In this document: positions 35,689 through 44,997 of the stretch, piece by piece
How positions within the stretch are numbered: position 1 is the first letter of the stretch
Layout of the letters: every line of letters begins with the position of its first letter
Source: CAZICM01 sp964537685
GTDB taxonomy: Bacteria > Myxococcota_A > Polyangia > Polyangiales > Polyangiaceae
NCBI GenBank assembly: GCA_964537685.1
Contig: CAZICM010000050.1
Coordinates: 1-64,000, forward strand
Direction: 5' to 3'
Length of the DNA: 64,000 nt
Notes under the pieces: generated by a model
Told to the model about the DNA's origin: nothing
The model's database searches: none
The model's input: only the letters and a program-made list of their open reading frames with translations
Program-made: the position numbers and the translations under genes

Positions 35689-36392
35689 ACCGCCCAGATA
35701 GCCCAAGCACATCCCGAACCATTCTCGTCATTGAAGATGACGAAAGCATTGCTATGGGCCTAGAGATGAATCTAGGAGCCGAGGGCTATCGCGTGCGGGT
35801 CGCGCAGGATGGCAAAAGCGGCCTGCAAATGGCTCGGGAACCGGATATCGACCTCATTGTGCTTGACGTAATGCTACCCCATATCAACGGCTTTGAAATC
35901 GTGCGAACCCTGCGGAGCGAACAAAACCCGGTACCCATTATTCTTTTATCGGCGCGGGGAGCGGAAATGGATAAAGTCATGGGCCTTGAAATCGGGGCGG
36001 AAGACTATATCACCAAACCCTTTGGACTCGCGGAACTCTTTGCCCGGGTCCGGGCTGTACTCCGGCGGAACAACCATGGCCGCGTAGAAAACAGCCATAT
36101 CCGCACGGCGAACCTCAGCATCAATACCGCCACCCGCGAAGTCTTTCACAATGGCAAACCCGTCGAACTCACGGCCACAGAATTCGACATTTTATTATGC
36201 CTCGTCGAAGCCAATGGCCGGGTCATCGCAAGAGAAGAAATCCAATCCAAAGTCTGGGGCCCCACCCACCATGGCACGGTGCGCACCATAGACAATTTTA
36301 TCCTTCAGCTTCGCAACAAGCTTGAAGACGACCCCCAGGCGCCCCGCCATATCCTAACGGTCCGCGGCCTGGGATACCGCTTCGTTTCATAA
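35679..36392 (+). CDS. OmpR-family response regulator
   Basis: 237 residues. Receiver domain with acidic pocket EDD near residue 19, phospho-acceptor Asp63 (LDVMLP) and Lys113 (ITKPFG), then a winged-helix DNA-binding domain (ELTATEFDILLCLVEANG and VRTIDNFILQLRNKLEDD). Partner of the preceding kinase. Targets are unknown. Confidence 0.94.
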   Translation: MGINRPDSPSTSRTILVIEDDESIAMGLEMNLGAEGYRVRVAQDGKSGLQMAREPDIDLIVLDVMLPHINGFEIVRTLRSEQNPVPIILLSARGAEMDKVMGLEIGAEDYITKPFGLAELFARVRAVLRRNNHGRVENSHIRTANLSINTATREVFHNGKPVELTATEFDILLCLVEANGRVIAREEIQSKVWGPTHHGTVRTIDNFILQLRNKLEDDPQAPRHILTVRGLGYRFVS

Positions 36393-36470
36393 AAATAAGC
36401 GGCCCCCAAATAAAAATCTTTACGCCGGCGCAGCCAAGGTATACAGCGCGCTCACAAGGAGATTCGTCGC

Positions 36471-37178
36471 ATGACCACCCGCACCGAACGCGTCACCATT
36501 CCCGTATCCGATGGCACATCCATGAACGGCCATCTCGTCATTCCTGAAGGCGAAGGCCCGAAGCCCGCCATCCTTTTGTATCAAGAAATCTTCGGCGTAA
36601 ACGATCATATGCGCCGCGTTGCCGCCCGCTATGCCGAACTAGGCTATATCGTCCTCGCGCCGGATCTATTCCACCGCCAGGTTGAAAACTATGAAGCCGG
36701 CTATGACAATATCGGCGACAGCATTGCCGTGGCCATGAAATACAGCGCCGAACAAAGCGAAGCCGACCTGCGGGCTTCCTATGATTTCATTTCCAAACAC
36801 CCTCAAGTCAAGAGCGATCGCGTCGCGGCCCTTGGCTTTTGCATGGGAGGCCGCCTCTCCTTTGTATCCAACGGCGTTTCCCCCCTCCGCTGCGCCATAT
36901 CCTTTTATGGCAATATCGCGCCGGACAAGCTCAGCTTTATAAACAGCCAATCCGGTCACTTATTGTTGATTTGGGCGGGCAAAGACGCCTATATCCCGGC
37001 GGAAAACGTAAAAGCCGCCGTCGACGCCTGCAAAGGTGCGGGAAAAGCCTATACCAGCATCGAATTTTCCGAGAACAACCACGGCTTCTTCTGCGATGCC
37101 CGCTCCGATTATGAAGCGGGCGCCGCGTCTCAAGCGTGGGCGCTCACATCCGCGTTTTTAAAGACGCATTTGGGATGA
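36471..37178 (+). CDS. dienelactone hydrolase family protein
   Basis: 235 residues, start supported by AAGGAG 9 nt upstream. Alpha/beta hydrolase with the DLH nucleophile elbow GFCMGG (Cys124), Asp172 (WAGKDAYIP) and His204 (NNHGFF) completing the triad. QEIFGVNDHMR near residue 38 is also typical. The physiological substrate is uncertain, as many homologues act on esters or lactones outside aromatic degradation. A weak promoter-like TTTACG...TATACA lies just upstream. Confidence 0.92.
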   Translation: MTTRTERVTIPVSDGTSMNGHLVIPEGEGPKPAILLYQEIFGVNDHMRRVAARYAELGYIVLAPDLFHRQVENYEAGYDNIGDSIAVAMKYSAEQSEADLRASYDFISKHPQVKSDRVAALGFCMGGRLSFVSNGVSPLRCAISFYGNIAPDKLSFINSQSGHLLLIWAGKDAYIPAENVKAAVDACKGAGKAYTSIEFSENNHGFFCDARSDYEAGAASQAWALTSAFLKTHLG

Positions 37179-37255
37179 TCAGCCGCGACGCTACTGACCC
37201 GCTCAACTCGTGATCTTGGCCCTCGCCCCAAGCGAAATGGCCGGGCAGCGTTTTA

Positions 37256-37867
37256 TTAGGGAATTTCCTCGCCGCCCGACAGCCTGATGATGGTGTTCAC
37301 AAATGCCTTCAGCTCGGGACAGGCATGCACAGCCACCGCTAAATCATTCTCTTTAAGAATTCGCAATGCATCCCGCGGCTTGTTATAACTGTCACGGGAT
37401 TTGCCACGCTCAAAAATATCCTGCAACCACTTGGCGGGCGGCTTATCATGATTCACCCGCTCGGGAGGCCCCGGGGGTTGATTCATATCGTGCTTGGCCA
37501 ATTTCTGAATGGTGGCCCAATAGGGCAATAACCACGCCTCAAAGTCATATTGCGCTACATGGGGATAGAAACGCGGCTCATTCCCTACCCATCCGCGCAT
37601 CTTTGCCTTGGCATCGGCAGCATCCCTAAAATCCCGCTGACCTGTATAGACATCCGTCAGCGCGATCACCGCATCCGCCGGCTCCGGACGCTTGGTCAAT
37701 AAATCCATAACGACCCGCCGAAGTTTCTCGTCTTTGGGAATTCTCCCATCATAACGGTGGATTTTTAACTTTGGCATCTTGCCCGCGAGGCGGCGCGAAA
37801 GAAAGTCCTGCAAACACGGCTTAAATACTTGCTCCGTTTCTCCTTCCACGAGCACGGCTATTTTCAT
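37256..37867 (-). CDS. DUF4276-family protein, partner of AAA ATPase
   Basis: 203 residues from the ATG complementary to 37865-37867, overlapping the stop of the ATPase gene (ATGA). The start IAVLVEGETEQVF and later VIALTDVY and QYDFEAWLLP are the pattern of DUF4276, a family with a TOPRIM-like acidic core. Such proteins occur as the second component beside ABC-type AAA ATPases in modules resembling OLD/AbiL/PARIS defence systems, where the TOPRIM-like partner is a nuclease or effector. Activity here is inferred from family and gene pairing. It is probably the effector of the pair. Confidence 0.8.
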   Translation of the reverse strand: MKIAVLVEGETEQVFKPCLQDFLSRRLAGKMPKLKIHRYDGRIPKDEKLRRVVMDLLTKRPEPADAVIALTDVYTGQRDFRDAADAKAKMRGWVGNEPRFYPHVAQYDFEAWLLPYWATIQKLAKHDMNQPPGPPERVNHDKPPAKWLQDIFERGKSRDSYNKPRDALRILKENDLAVAVHACPELKAFVNTIIRLSGGEEIP

Positions 37868-39006
37868 GGCTCGACTCCCAAGCGATTCATCCTCCACAAC
37901 TCATCCAAACTATAATCCGCCAGCCAATCCTCAATCCCCATGGTATCGGCCCAGCGAAGCTTCGCAGCACCTTTATCGTTGTCGATAACCAAAAGCTCCT
38001 CCGGCTTAAGAAAACGCACCAGCCGATCGGAATGCGTGGCAACAATAATCTGGCTGCGCGCCGATGCTTCGCGCATCATTTTTACAAGCAGATTCTGCAA
38101 CTGAGGGTGAAGGCTTACCTCGGGTTCATCCAGTAGAGTAATGGGTGGAAGATCGGGGCTATACAAAAGCGTGGCCAGCCATAAAAAGCGAAGCGTTCCC
38201 TCCGAAAGCTGGTGCATATACATCGGCTTGGAATAGTTTTTATCCTTCCATGTCATCGAAAGCATACCCGCCGCGGCCGGTGGAAAAGCGAGCTTCTCAA
38301 AATCGGTAAATGCCGCGGCCAAGGTATCCTCCAACACTTCAAAGCGATCGGGGTCGCTTTCCCGGAGCGAATACAAACAAGATACCAAATCCTCACCTTG
38401 AGCCCCGGGAAGCGTCGCAGGGCGCATCTGTTGGGGAAGCCTTACCGGTGCCTTAGGTGCGACATTTAGCGACGCATAAAATGCCGTTCCCGCAAGCGTC
38501 TGGCGAAACTCCTCGGGCGCAAGGAACATCTTGGGTACTTGGGAAAGAGCCGTTTCATAGGGATTCAGGTTCCATTCCGGGCGCACCAGCCGGCCCGCCT
38601 CGGTATTGAAATAATAAACATAACCGGCATTTGAATTGATGTGATAAAACGGTTCGCGCATCCCGCGATTCTGGCTCAGCGACTCCTGCCGAATCCAATA
38701 TCCCTGTCCCTTGGGCTCAATGCACAGCTTATATTTAAGCGGATTGTGATCCTGCACGGGAGACGATATCTCGATCTCCAAAACGGAACCTTTATCCCGC
38801 GTGAGAATATCGCTCACGCCTCCCAGCTCCGACAGGCGCGAGGATAACTGAGCGTTGGAGGACGAAGCCAGCAGCGACAAGACTTCAAGAAACGAGGTCT
38901 TGCCTGATCCGTTTGCTCCAATGAGCACGCTAAAGGGTTTCATGGCGAGATCGACGTCAACAAGGCGCCGATAGCCGCGGATGCGAAGGCTTTCAATGGT
39001 TGTCAT
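37864..39006 (-). CDS. AAA (ABC-type) ATPase, OLD/RecF-like
   Basis: 380 residues from the ATG complementary to 39004-39006; an upstream in-frame start adds 13 residues. Walker A GANGSGKTS at residues 30-38, Walker B ITLLDEPEVSLHP at about 288-300, and the switch histidine at ~325 (VATHSDRLV). The region between holds an AAA_15/21-type insertion. It belongs to the SMC/RecF/OLD-like stand-alone ATPases. It is coupled by ATGA to the DUF4276 gene, so the two form an operon. I read the pair as a candidate phage-defence module; no toxin motif beyond DUF4276 is seen. Confidence 0.85.
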   Translation of the reverse strand: MTTIESLRIRGYRRLVDVDLAMKPFSVLIGANGSGKTSFLEVLSLLASSSNAQLSSRLSELGGVSDILTRDKGSVLEIEISSPVQDHNPLKYKLCIEPKGQGYWIRQESLSQNRGMREPFYHINSNAGYVYYFNTEAGRLVRPEWNLNPYETALSQVPKMFLAPEEFRQTLAGTAFYASLNVAPKAPVRLPQQMRPATLPGAQGEDLVSCLYSLRESDPDRFEVLEDTLAAAFTDFEKLAFPPAAAGMLSMTWKDKNYSKPMYMHQLSEGTLRFLWLATLLYSPDLPPITLLDEPEVSLHPQLQNLLVKMMREASARSQIIVATHSDRLVRFLKPEELLVIDNDKGAAKLRWADTMGIEDWLADYSLDELWRMNRLGVEP

Positions 39007-39093
39007 GACGGGAATCGGACGTGGAAAATACTGCCCTGCGGGCACCTATCTCATACTTCCGGCGGGATGGCAATAAAATCAATTGCCCGCGTG

Positions 39094-39885
39094 CTACGGG
39101 CCAATTACACACTCCCCAGGCATCGTCACATTCCCATCCGCGGGCGTGCACGTCCCGGCAGCCCCTCCTCCGCATTGTCCGTTGGCCGTGCAACACCCTT
39201 GCTTTGCGGTAAGCAGGGGCCCAAATGCATCTCCTGGTCCCTCGCAGCTCAGCCGGTGGAATTTGTTGTTTTGTGGCTCGATCAGACATGTGCCCGCTCC
39301 AACCAGACAATCCTTCAGTCCGTCGCCGGTCAAAGGATCGATATTCACACAGGCGCAGTCCGCGGGCAAGGGAAGACCCACCATAAACTTCGCGCAGTCC
39401 AGCCCCTGCCCGCACACATAGGGGCAGTTCGGCGAAATGACTGCACAATCCTCTGTATTTGCTATAGGATGCCATGTTCTCACACTGGGATCCATAAGAG
39501 ACGGCAAGCACTCCACTTGCAACACACAACACTTATCTGCCCCCCCCGGTTTCACAAAGGTGCACGAGGCCGTGCCCGATCCCAAGTCGGCCTTGAACTT
39601 ATCGCAAGGCCCGTTGGGCGCCCGTTTCGCCATTTCCACGGGGCAATTGACCATGAACGTCCCCGGCTCCCCGCCTCCCGCACCACCTCCTCCAGCCGTG
39701 CCATCGCCACCCTGGCCTCCGCCCGAACTCGTACCCCCAGACGACGATGAACTCGATGTCCCCGATGCCGAAGAGCTGCTCTCCCCAAGATTTGAATCGG
39801 TCTTGTATTCAGGCAGCGCACAGCTCGCCGCAATCGCACAACCCAACACAAAAAACCATCGACCATGATTTGCTCGCCCTATCAT
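39094..39885 (-). CDS. cysteine-rich lipoprotein with Ser/Gly linker
   Basis: 263 residues from the ATG complementary to 39883-39885, preceded by GGAGAGGTGAAGG; the longer open frame upstream looks non-coding. The signal sequence ends in AIAASC (lipobox-like). A Ser/Gly linker of ~45 residues leads to a C-terminal domain with about 20 cysteines, including CCVLQVEC, CPYVCGQGLDC and CCTANGQCGGG. Likely a disulfide-stabilised outer-surface lipoprotein. No family recognised. Confidence 0.75.
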   Translation of the reverse strand: MIGRANHGRWFFVLGCAIAASCALPEYKTDSNLGESSSSASGTSSSSSSGGTSSGGGQGGDGTAGGGGAGGGEPGTFMVNCPVEMAKRAPNGPCDKFKADLGSGTASCTFVKPGGADKCCVLQVECLPSLMDPSVRTWHPIANTEDCAVISPNCPYVCGQGLDCAKFMVGLPLPADCACVNIDPLTGDGLKDCLVGAGTCLIEPQNNKFHRLSCEGPGDAFGPLLTAKQGCCTANGQCGGGAAGTCTPADGNVTMPGECVIGP

Positions 39886-40014
39886 CGCCTTCACCTCTCC
39901 TGTTATGGTTTGGACCCCCTCTGAATTCTCACTTTCGCCCCTCCAAAAGAAAAAGGCAACCCCCATCATAGATACTTGCGGTTTTTTTTGCAGAGCGTTT
40001 AGACTGCACGCCGC

Positions 40015-41322
40015 ATGCCCAAACAAATGGCAAAGGCTGCGCTGTTTATCGCTCTGGGCTCCGGCTGCGAGTCCACGAGCGCCGAACCTATTCAGCCCAT
40101 GCCCCGCGCTTCCATCGAAGCTTCTCCTCTTCCTCCCCGTCCACCACCTATCGCCACCCCAAACACCGCCCAGACCATCCCCTCTTCCGCCCCCTCCTCC
40201 ACCCCGATCACCACCCTTCCCTTCGCCGAATGGATGGTCTCCAATTGCCAAATCGACGAGCTTGCTCCAAGCGCCTATACCATCGCTTGGTTCCGCTATC
40301 GGCGCCCCGCCGATCTCTTGGGCCCGGACGACCCGCCTCCCCAAGCGCAACTCAAAAAATTACCCGAACCCGGTTCAGACCAGGCCATTTCAAAAGCCCG
40401 GGAAATTACGCTCGACTGGCTAAACCGCCCCCGAAGCCACGTCGTCGACTGCAGTTTTCTTATCGAACCCCGAGACTGCCCCCGCTGTAAACGCGGCCCC
40501 GTCCTCCGCGCCCACTATATCGCATACTTACCCCAGGCTTTATTCCAAACCCCCAACCAGGTCCAAGGCATGCTTTTCCTTATTCCTGGGGGCAATGGAG
40601 GGCGCACTCGACCCTTTATGCGGCCCATTCCCGGCCATCTGGTCTTTGAACGAGGATCGGGAGGATTGGACACCAAACGCCTAGCCGATGCCTTTTATCG
40701 AGAGCATCCCCAACTCCCGGGCAGCTTGATCATCTCCCTGGAAACAGCCGCCGGCTCCTACGAAAACGGCCCCACCGAACACCTCACCCGAGATTTGCCC
40801 CATCATCTTCAAAGCATTTTCCTGCCGCACCTCGAACAAAACCACAAAAAAGCATTCCTAGGTGCCGAAGGCTTAAGCTCGGGCGCGGCAGAACTCTACC
40901 GGGCGGCTTTTTTTGAACCCCATGCCTTTCATACCCTTGGATTTTCCTGTATGTCATGCACAGGCATCGATCCCCGCCAAGGCCGTCTGGGCGGCCGCCC
41001 CGCCCTCTTGCACTTCGCCGACAGCCTCGCAGAACGCCGAAAACTGGGGGAGTTTGAAGTCCACTTCGCCATCGGCGAATACGACGGACAATTGCCATGC
41101 AATCGGGCGCTTTACAAAGAACTACTCGCCAAAGGCGCCGCCCCAAACACCGAAAACAACCCCGAAGCCTTTAGAATTTACCCCGAACAGCGGCATGATT
41201 TCGACTTTTTAAGGATCTCCTACCCAAATAGCCTGTATTGGCAACTGAATACCCTTGGAAGCATCGCCGCCGCAAAAATCTCTAACGAATCGCCGAAAGA
41301 GCAAACGAAAGCGCCGCCCTAA
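40015..41322 (+). CDS. putative esterase-type alpha/beta hydrolase lipoprotein
   Basis: 435 residues. A short hydrophobic N-terminus ending at GSGC suggests a lipoprotein; a Pro/Ser/Thr-rich linker follows. The C-terminal ~270 residues look like a putative esterase: nucleophile-elbow-like GLSSGA around residue 287, and a late His in QRHDFDF. LIPGGNGG could form the oxyanion region. The fold is inferred from motifs and is uncertain. The last 41 nt overlap the 3' end of the convergent PAS-STAS gene. Confidence 0.6.
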   Translation: MPKQMAKAALFIALGSGCESTSAEPIQPMPRASIEASPLPPRPPPIATPNTAQTIPSSAPSSTPITTLPFAEWMVSNCQIDELAPSAYTIAWFRYRRPADLLGPDDPPPQAQLKKLPEPGSDQAISKAREITLDWLNRPRSHVVDCSFLIEPRDCPRCKRGPVLRAHYIAYLPQALFQTPNQVQGMLFLIPGGNGGRTRPFMRPIPGHLVFERGSGGLDTKRLADAFYREHPQLPGSLIISLETAAGSYENGPTEHLTRDLPHHLQSIFLPHLEQNHKKAFLGAEGLSSGAAELYRAAFFEPHAFHTLGFSCMSCTGIDPRQGRLGGRPALLHFADSLAERRKLGEFEVHFAIGEYDGQLPCNRALYKELLAKGAAPNTENNPEAFRIYPEQRHDFDFLRISYPNSLYWQLNTLGSIAAAKISNESPKEQTKAPP

Positions 41323-42469
41323 GCGTCCCAAAAGCCGGAATATCCCCCAATGTAAAAGCCTTGCCCGCAATCAGCATTTGAGCCAGCTCAGGCGACATAC
41401 CCGAAATCAAACAACGCGCCCCCAACAGCCTCGCCGACTGCACAAGCCTTGCCAAATACCCTGCAATCGCAATATCCTGCGCATTTAAACCCGTCAAATC
41501 CACAATCGTAAACTTCGCCGCGCTCCGCACAATCGCCGAAAGCAAAGCCTGCGTCATCCGCGCCGCCCGCTCCTCATCCACCCGCCCCATCACAGGCATC
41601 ATCACAATGCCCTCCGCAATATCCAACACAGGCGCCGACAGCTCCTCAATCGTCTTTTTCTGTTCCCGCTCCCGTTTCCGAAGCTCTTCTTCATTGCGCC
41701 TTTGCTCGGTCACATCGCTGATCATCGACGCCACACTAATCACCGTCCCCGACGAATCCACAAGCGGCGTATTATGCCAATCGCACACAATCATCCGCCC
41801 ATCGCGCCGAACGTTTTCATTTACACTTGTCACCGTCGAACGCCCTTCCAACAGCTTGGCCCACACCTCATTCACCAAAGGCCGCACCACCTCGGGAACC
41901 AAGACCAAACCCTTCATCCCCAAGGCTTCCTGTTCCGAATAACCAAAAGTCCTTTCAGCCGCCGGATTCCACGCGGCCACCGTAAAATCCTTTGTCCATT
42001 CGATAATGCCCATCGATGTTTGCTGAACATGCAAAGACAACCGCTCTTCCGATCGAAACAGCGCCTCCTCGGCCCTGCGGCGCTCGCTCACATCGATACC
42101 GATGCCAAAGAAATAGGCAAACTCCGTAGGCGTGCGAAAGACAGAACGGCCATGCCACTCCACATAAAGCAAACTCCCATCCTTCCGCTGCACCACATTT
42201 TCATTCACCTCCACCGTTGGCTTGCTCATCAACTGAGCGAAGACCTGAGCCAACTTTCCCCGTCCGGCAGGTGGAACAAAAATCGGCACATAAGGCTTGC
42301 CAATCACCTCCTCTCGTGTATAGCCCAGCGCATGGAGCATGGCTTGATTGATACGCAGCGTCTTTCCCTCGGCATCAATAGCCACGCAAAACACGGGCAG
42401 CGTGTCAATCACGGACGCGCTCGCCTCAAGATCATCCATCCAAAATTCGCCTATGGTACTTTCGATCAT
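41282..42469 (-). CDS. PAS-PAS-STAS regulatory protein (RsbR-like)
   Basis: 395 residues from the ATG complementary to 42467-42469, preceded by GAGAG; starts at 42484 and 42439 are also possible. Two PAS domains (residues ~15-130 and ~135-255, with NQAMLHALGYTREEVIGK and NPAAERTFGYSEQEALGM), a short coiled coil (RRNEEELRKREREQKKTIEE), and a C-terminal STAS domain (MPVMGRVDEERA, FTIVDLTGL) as in stressosome RsbR proteins. STAS Thr/Ser positions may be phosphorylated by a switch kinase not seen here. No membrane segment, so a cytoplasmic redox, light or ligand sensor is likely. Confidence 0.82.
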   Translation of the reverse strand: MIESTIGEFWMDDLEASASVIDTLPVFCVAIDAEGKTLRINQAMLHALGYTREEVIGKPYVPIFVPPAGRGKLAQVFAQLMSKPTVEVNENVVQRKDGSLLYVEWHGRSVFRTPTEFAYFFGIGIDVSERRRAEEALFRSEERLSLHVQQTSMGIIEWTKDFTVAAWNPAAERTFGYSEQEALGMKGLVLVPEVVRPLVNEVWAKLLEGRSTVTSVNENVRRDGRMIVCDWHNTPLVDSSGTVISVASMISDVTEQRRNEEELRKREREQKKTIEELSAPVLDIAEGIVMMPVMGRVDEERAARMTQALLSAIVRSAAKFTIVDLTGLNAQDIAIAGYLARLVQSARLLGARCLISGMSPELAQMLIAGKAFTLGDIPAFGTLRAALSFALSAIR

Positions 42470-42539
42470 CGCGCTTGCTCTCATCACGTCCAGATGTTAA
42501 GTGGGCCCCCTCGCATCGTGCAACAAGGTTTTTAATGAA

Positions 42540-43286
42540 ATGGCCCTTCGATTTTCAGGATGGATAGCGATATTGCTCTTGGGCTGCGAAGCCGAGGCAC
42601 CCAAGCCGGTCCTCCACGCCTGGGCCAAGACCCTAAGCCCGGCGAGCCCAATTCCAGAAATTGCGGATGCCTCGGCGCCGCTTGCTGAAGACAGCGGCCC
42701 CGATGCGGAACAGCCGCAGGAACGCTATAGCGTCCAGCTCCGCAAAGTGGGAAAACAGCGGTTCAGCCTGGGCAAAGACCCTTCGGATGGCGTTGAAATC
42801 GCGGACAACCGCATTGTTTTTATCGATCGGGAGCAAGGAACAGAAACCGAAGTTGGCAAGAACGACGAAAAAGCCGGTTGTTTAAGCCTATGGTCGCCAC
42901 ATTTGGTCGATCCGAAAACCATTCTCGTGGAATGCCTTGGCTATGAAGCCCAAACCATTCACAACCGCTCGGTATGCCTTATCGACATTCCATCGAAGAA
43001 ACTGCATCTCCTAGGAAGGCGCACGCACTGCGCCCTGCCTATCACCAAGGGCCGTTACAAAGGCCATTTTTTCGTGGATGCGATGGATTTTAAAATAGGG
43101 CAAGGGATATGGGATGCGCCGCGCATTGTAACGCGCACAGGCCGTTCCGTGAAAGAGCTGGATGAAAATCCATTCCGCGGGGATTGGAATGGAGACGGCC
43201 TTATCATGGACGAGGAAATGAACGCGCCTTGTGTAGAGCCGCCTCTATCGAAAGAAAAGCTTGAAGCCATTATGAAGAAGCTATAG
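42540..43286 (+). CDS. hypothetical lipoprotein with EF-hand-like loop
   Basis: 248 residues from the ATG at 42540 (start MALRFSG). Lipobox LLLGC near residue 15, then an Ala/Pro/Asp-rich linker. The C-terminal domain has no recognised family; near the end is DWNGDGLIMDEE, which fits a 12-residue EF-hand-type calcium loop. Exposed on the periplasmic or outer face. The 3' end overlaps the convergent kinase gene by 17 nt. Confidence 0.7.
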   Translation: MALRFSGWIAILLLGCEAEAPKPVLHAWAKTLSPASPIPEIADASAPLAEDSGPDAEQPQERYSVQLRKVGKQRFSLGKDPSDGVEIADNRIVFIDREQGTETEVGKNDEKAGCLSLWSPHLVDPKTILVECLGYEAQTIHNRSVCLIDIPSKKLHLLGRRTHCALPITKGRYKGHFFVDAMDFKIGQGIWDAPRIVTRTGRSVKELDENPFRGDWNGDGLIMDEEMNAPCVEPPLSKEKLEAIMKKL

Positions 43287-44997
43287 CGCCCTGCGGCGTA
43301 TCTCCCCTGGGCAACTCCAATACAAATACACTTCCCTTGCCCACAATGCTTTTCATTGAAAGCTCGCCGCTCATCGCCCGCGCCAAAGCCCGGCTCACCG
43401 CAAGCCCAAGCCCCGTCCCCCCATAAGCATGCGTTAGATTTACATGCGCCTGCGAAAACGGTTTAAAAATTTCTTCGTGCTTATCCGCAGAGATACCAAC
43501 GCCCGTATCCGCTACCGAAAAGCGTAAAAAGGCCGATGGGCCATCGCCCTCACGTTCGTATGCCTCAACCAATAAAGTGATATCTCCCGACACCGTAAAC
43601 TTGCATGCATTGCTGATTAAGTTCAGCAAAATCTGCCGGATGCGAAGCTCATCTCCCTTCATCAGCCCAAGCCCCTCCCCAAGCCTGAGATGAAAGTGGT
43701 TTTTACCCTTAAACGCCAGCGTTCCCGCGATATCGGCCACATGGGATAACATCGCGCGAACATCAAAAAACCGCGCCTCAAATGTAAACTCACCCGCTCT
43801 TATCTTCGATAGATCCAAAAGCTCGTTAATCAATTTCAGCAAATGCCGCCCCGAAAACAGTATCTTATTCAGCGTAAGCTCAACCCGGGGCGCTCCCCCC
43901 GCATCTCCAAACTCCTCAAGCAATAGCTCGGTATACCCAATAATGGCATTGAGCGGCGTCCGAAGCTCATGGCTTACATTCGCCAAAAACGTCTCCCTCG
44001 CCCTCGCGGCCGCCTGCGCCTCGTCCCTCGCCTTGGTCAGCTCGGCCATCGTCTGCTGCTGCTCGGTAATATCTCTAAAAATGGCCTGAATCATTTCTTC
44101 GCCATCCAGCGTAATCAGTGCCGCATTCACATCCGCCGCAAAAACGTGGCCTTCCTTGCGCCGATAGGTGGACTCAAATCGAATGGATTTTTCCTTGAGC
44201 AGCAAATCGCGCCGGGCCTGATAAATCGCATATTTTTCCGGGCTATCGCGCAAGTCGATCATGTATTTCCCCACGAGCTCGGCGGCGCTATAGCCAAACA
44301 TATCCACCGCCCGCTCATTCACCTCTAAAATACGGCCTTCTCTATCGTGCAGCAGCACGGCATCGCCCAAATGCTGAAACAGACTCCGATAGCGCATCCG
44401 GCTTTCAAACAGCTCGTGCTCGGTCTTCCGCTGCCCCTCCTGCGAAAGCAGAAGCCTATAAATCAGGCCCACATGCAGCGCGTACACCGTGCCCAGCGCC
44501 ACCAGCGTCTTCTGATCGCTCTCGCTGACCACCCCCGTCGCAAACACCAAACAACCCAGCCGCTCGGCCCTGCTGGACAGCGGAAGCACAAACACCGTTT
44601 CAACCGCGCCGGCCAACAGCCACGCACAAAACGCATCATCCTCGCCTATTTTCGACCACGGCGGAGACAGCACCCGAGGCAGCTCGGCCCGCATCGCATC
44701 CGCAATCGAAGGGGAACTGGGCCGCAGATCCGCCCACGCCTCATCGGAAAAGCGGCCCCGCTCAAAACGCCCCACACAGTCGAAACGGCCTTCTTCGGCG
44801 CGCAAACACAGCGCGAGACGTTTGGAAGGAACAATCCAGCGCACATTCTGGCATACGCTCTTCCAAAACGACGCGAAGGTATTCTCCGACGAAAAGGCTA
44901 AAATCGCCTCATACAGCGCTCCCAGCGTGAGCACACTGACGACGGCCTCATCATGCTCGAACGAGCCTTTTTGACCGAAGGAAGAACTCTTCGTCAT
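43270..44997 (-). CDS. GAF-PAS sensor histidine kinase
   Basis: 575 residues, cytoplasmic. A GAF-like domain (about residues 20-180), a PAS domain (~200-312; DREGRILEVNERAVDMFGY), a coiled linker, HisKA with His343 (VSHELRTPLNA) and HATPase with NLISNACKF, DTGVGI and GGTGLGLAV. No receiver domain and no adjacent response regulator, so the output is unknown. The ATG overlaps the stop of the upstream AhpD-like gene (ATGA), so they share an operon. Confidence 0.9.
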   Translation of the reverse strand: MTKSSSFGQKGSFEHDEAVVSVLTLGALYEAILAFSSENTFASFWKSVCQNVRWIVPSKRLALCLRAEEGRFDCVGRFERGRFSDEAWADLRPSSPSIADAMRAELPRVLSPPWSKIGEDDAFCAWLLAGAVETVFVLPLSSRAERLGCLVFATGVVSESDQKTLVALGTVYALHVGLIYRLLLSQEGQRKTEHELFESRMRYRSLFQHLGDAVLLHDREGRILEVNERAVDMFGYSAAELVGKYMIDLRDSPEKYAIYQARRDLLLKEKSIRFESTYRRKEGHVFAADVNAALITLDGEEMIQAIFRDITEQQQTMAELTKARDEAQAAARARETFLANVSHELRTPLNAIIGYTELLLEEFGDAGGAPRVELTLNKILFSGRHLLKLINELLDLSKIRAGEFTFEARFFDVRAMLSHVADIAGTLAFKGKNHFHLRLGEGLGLMKGDELRIRQILLNLISNACKFTVSGDITLLVEAYEREGDGPSAFLRFSVADTGVGISADKHEEIFKPFSQAHVNLTHAYGGTGLGLAVSRALARAMSGELSMKSIVGKGSVFVLELPRGDTPQGAIASS

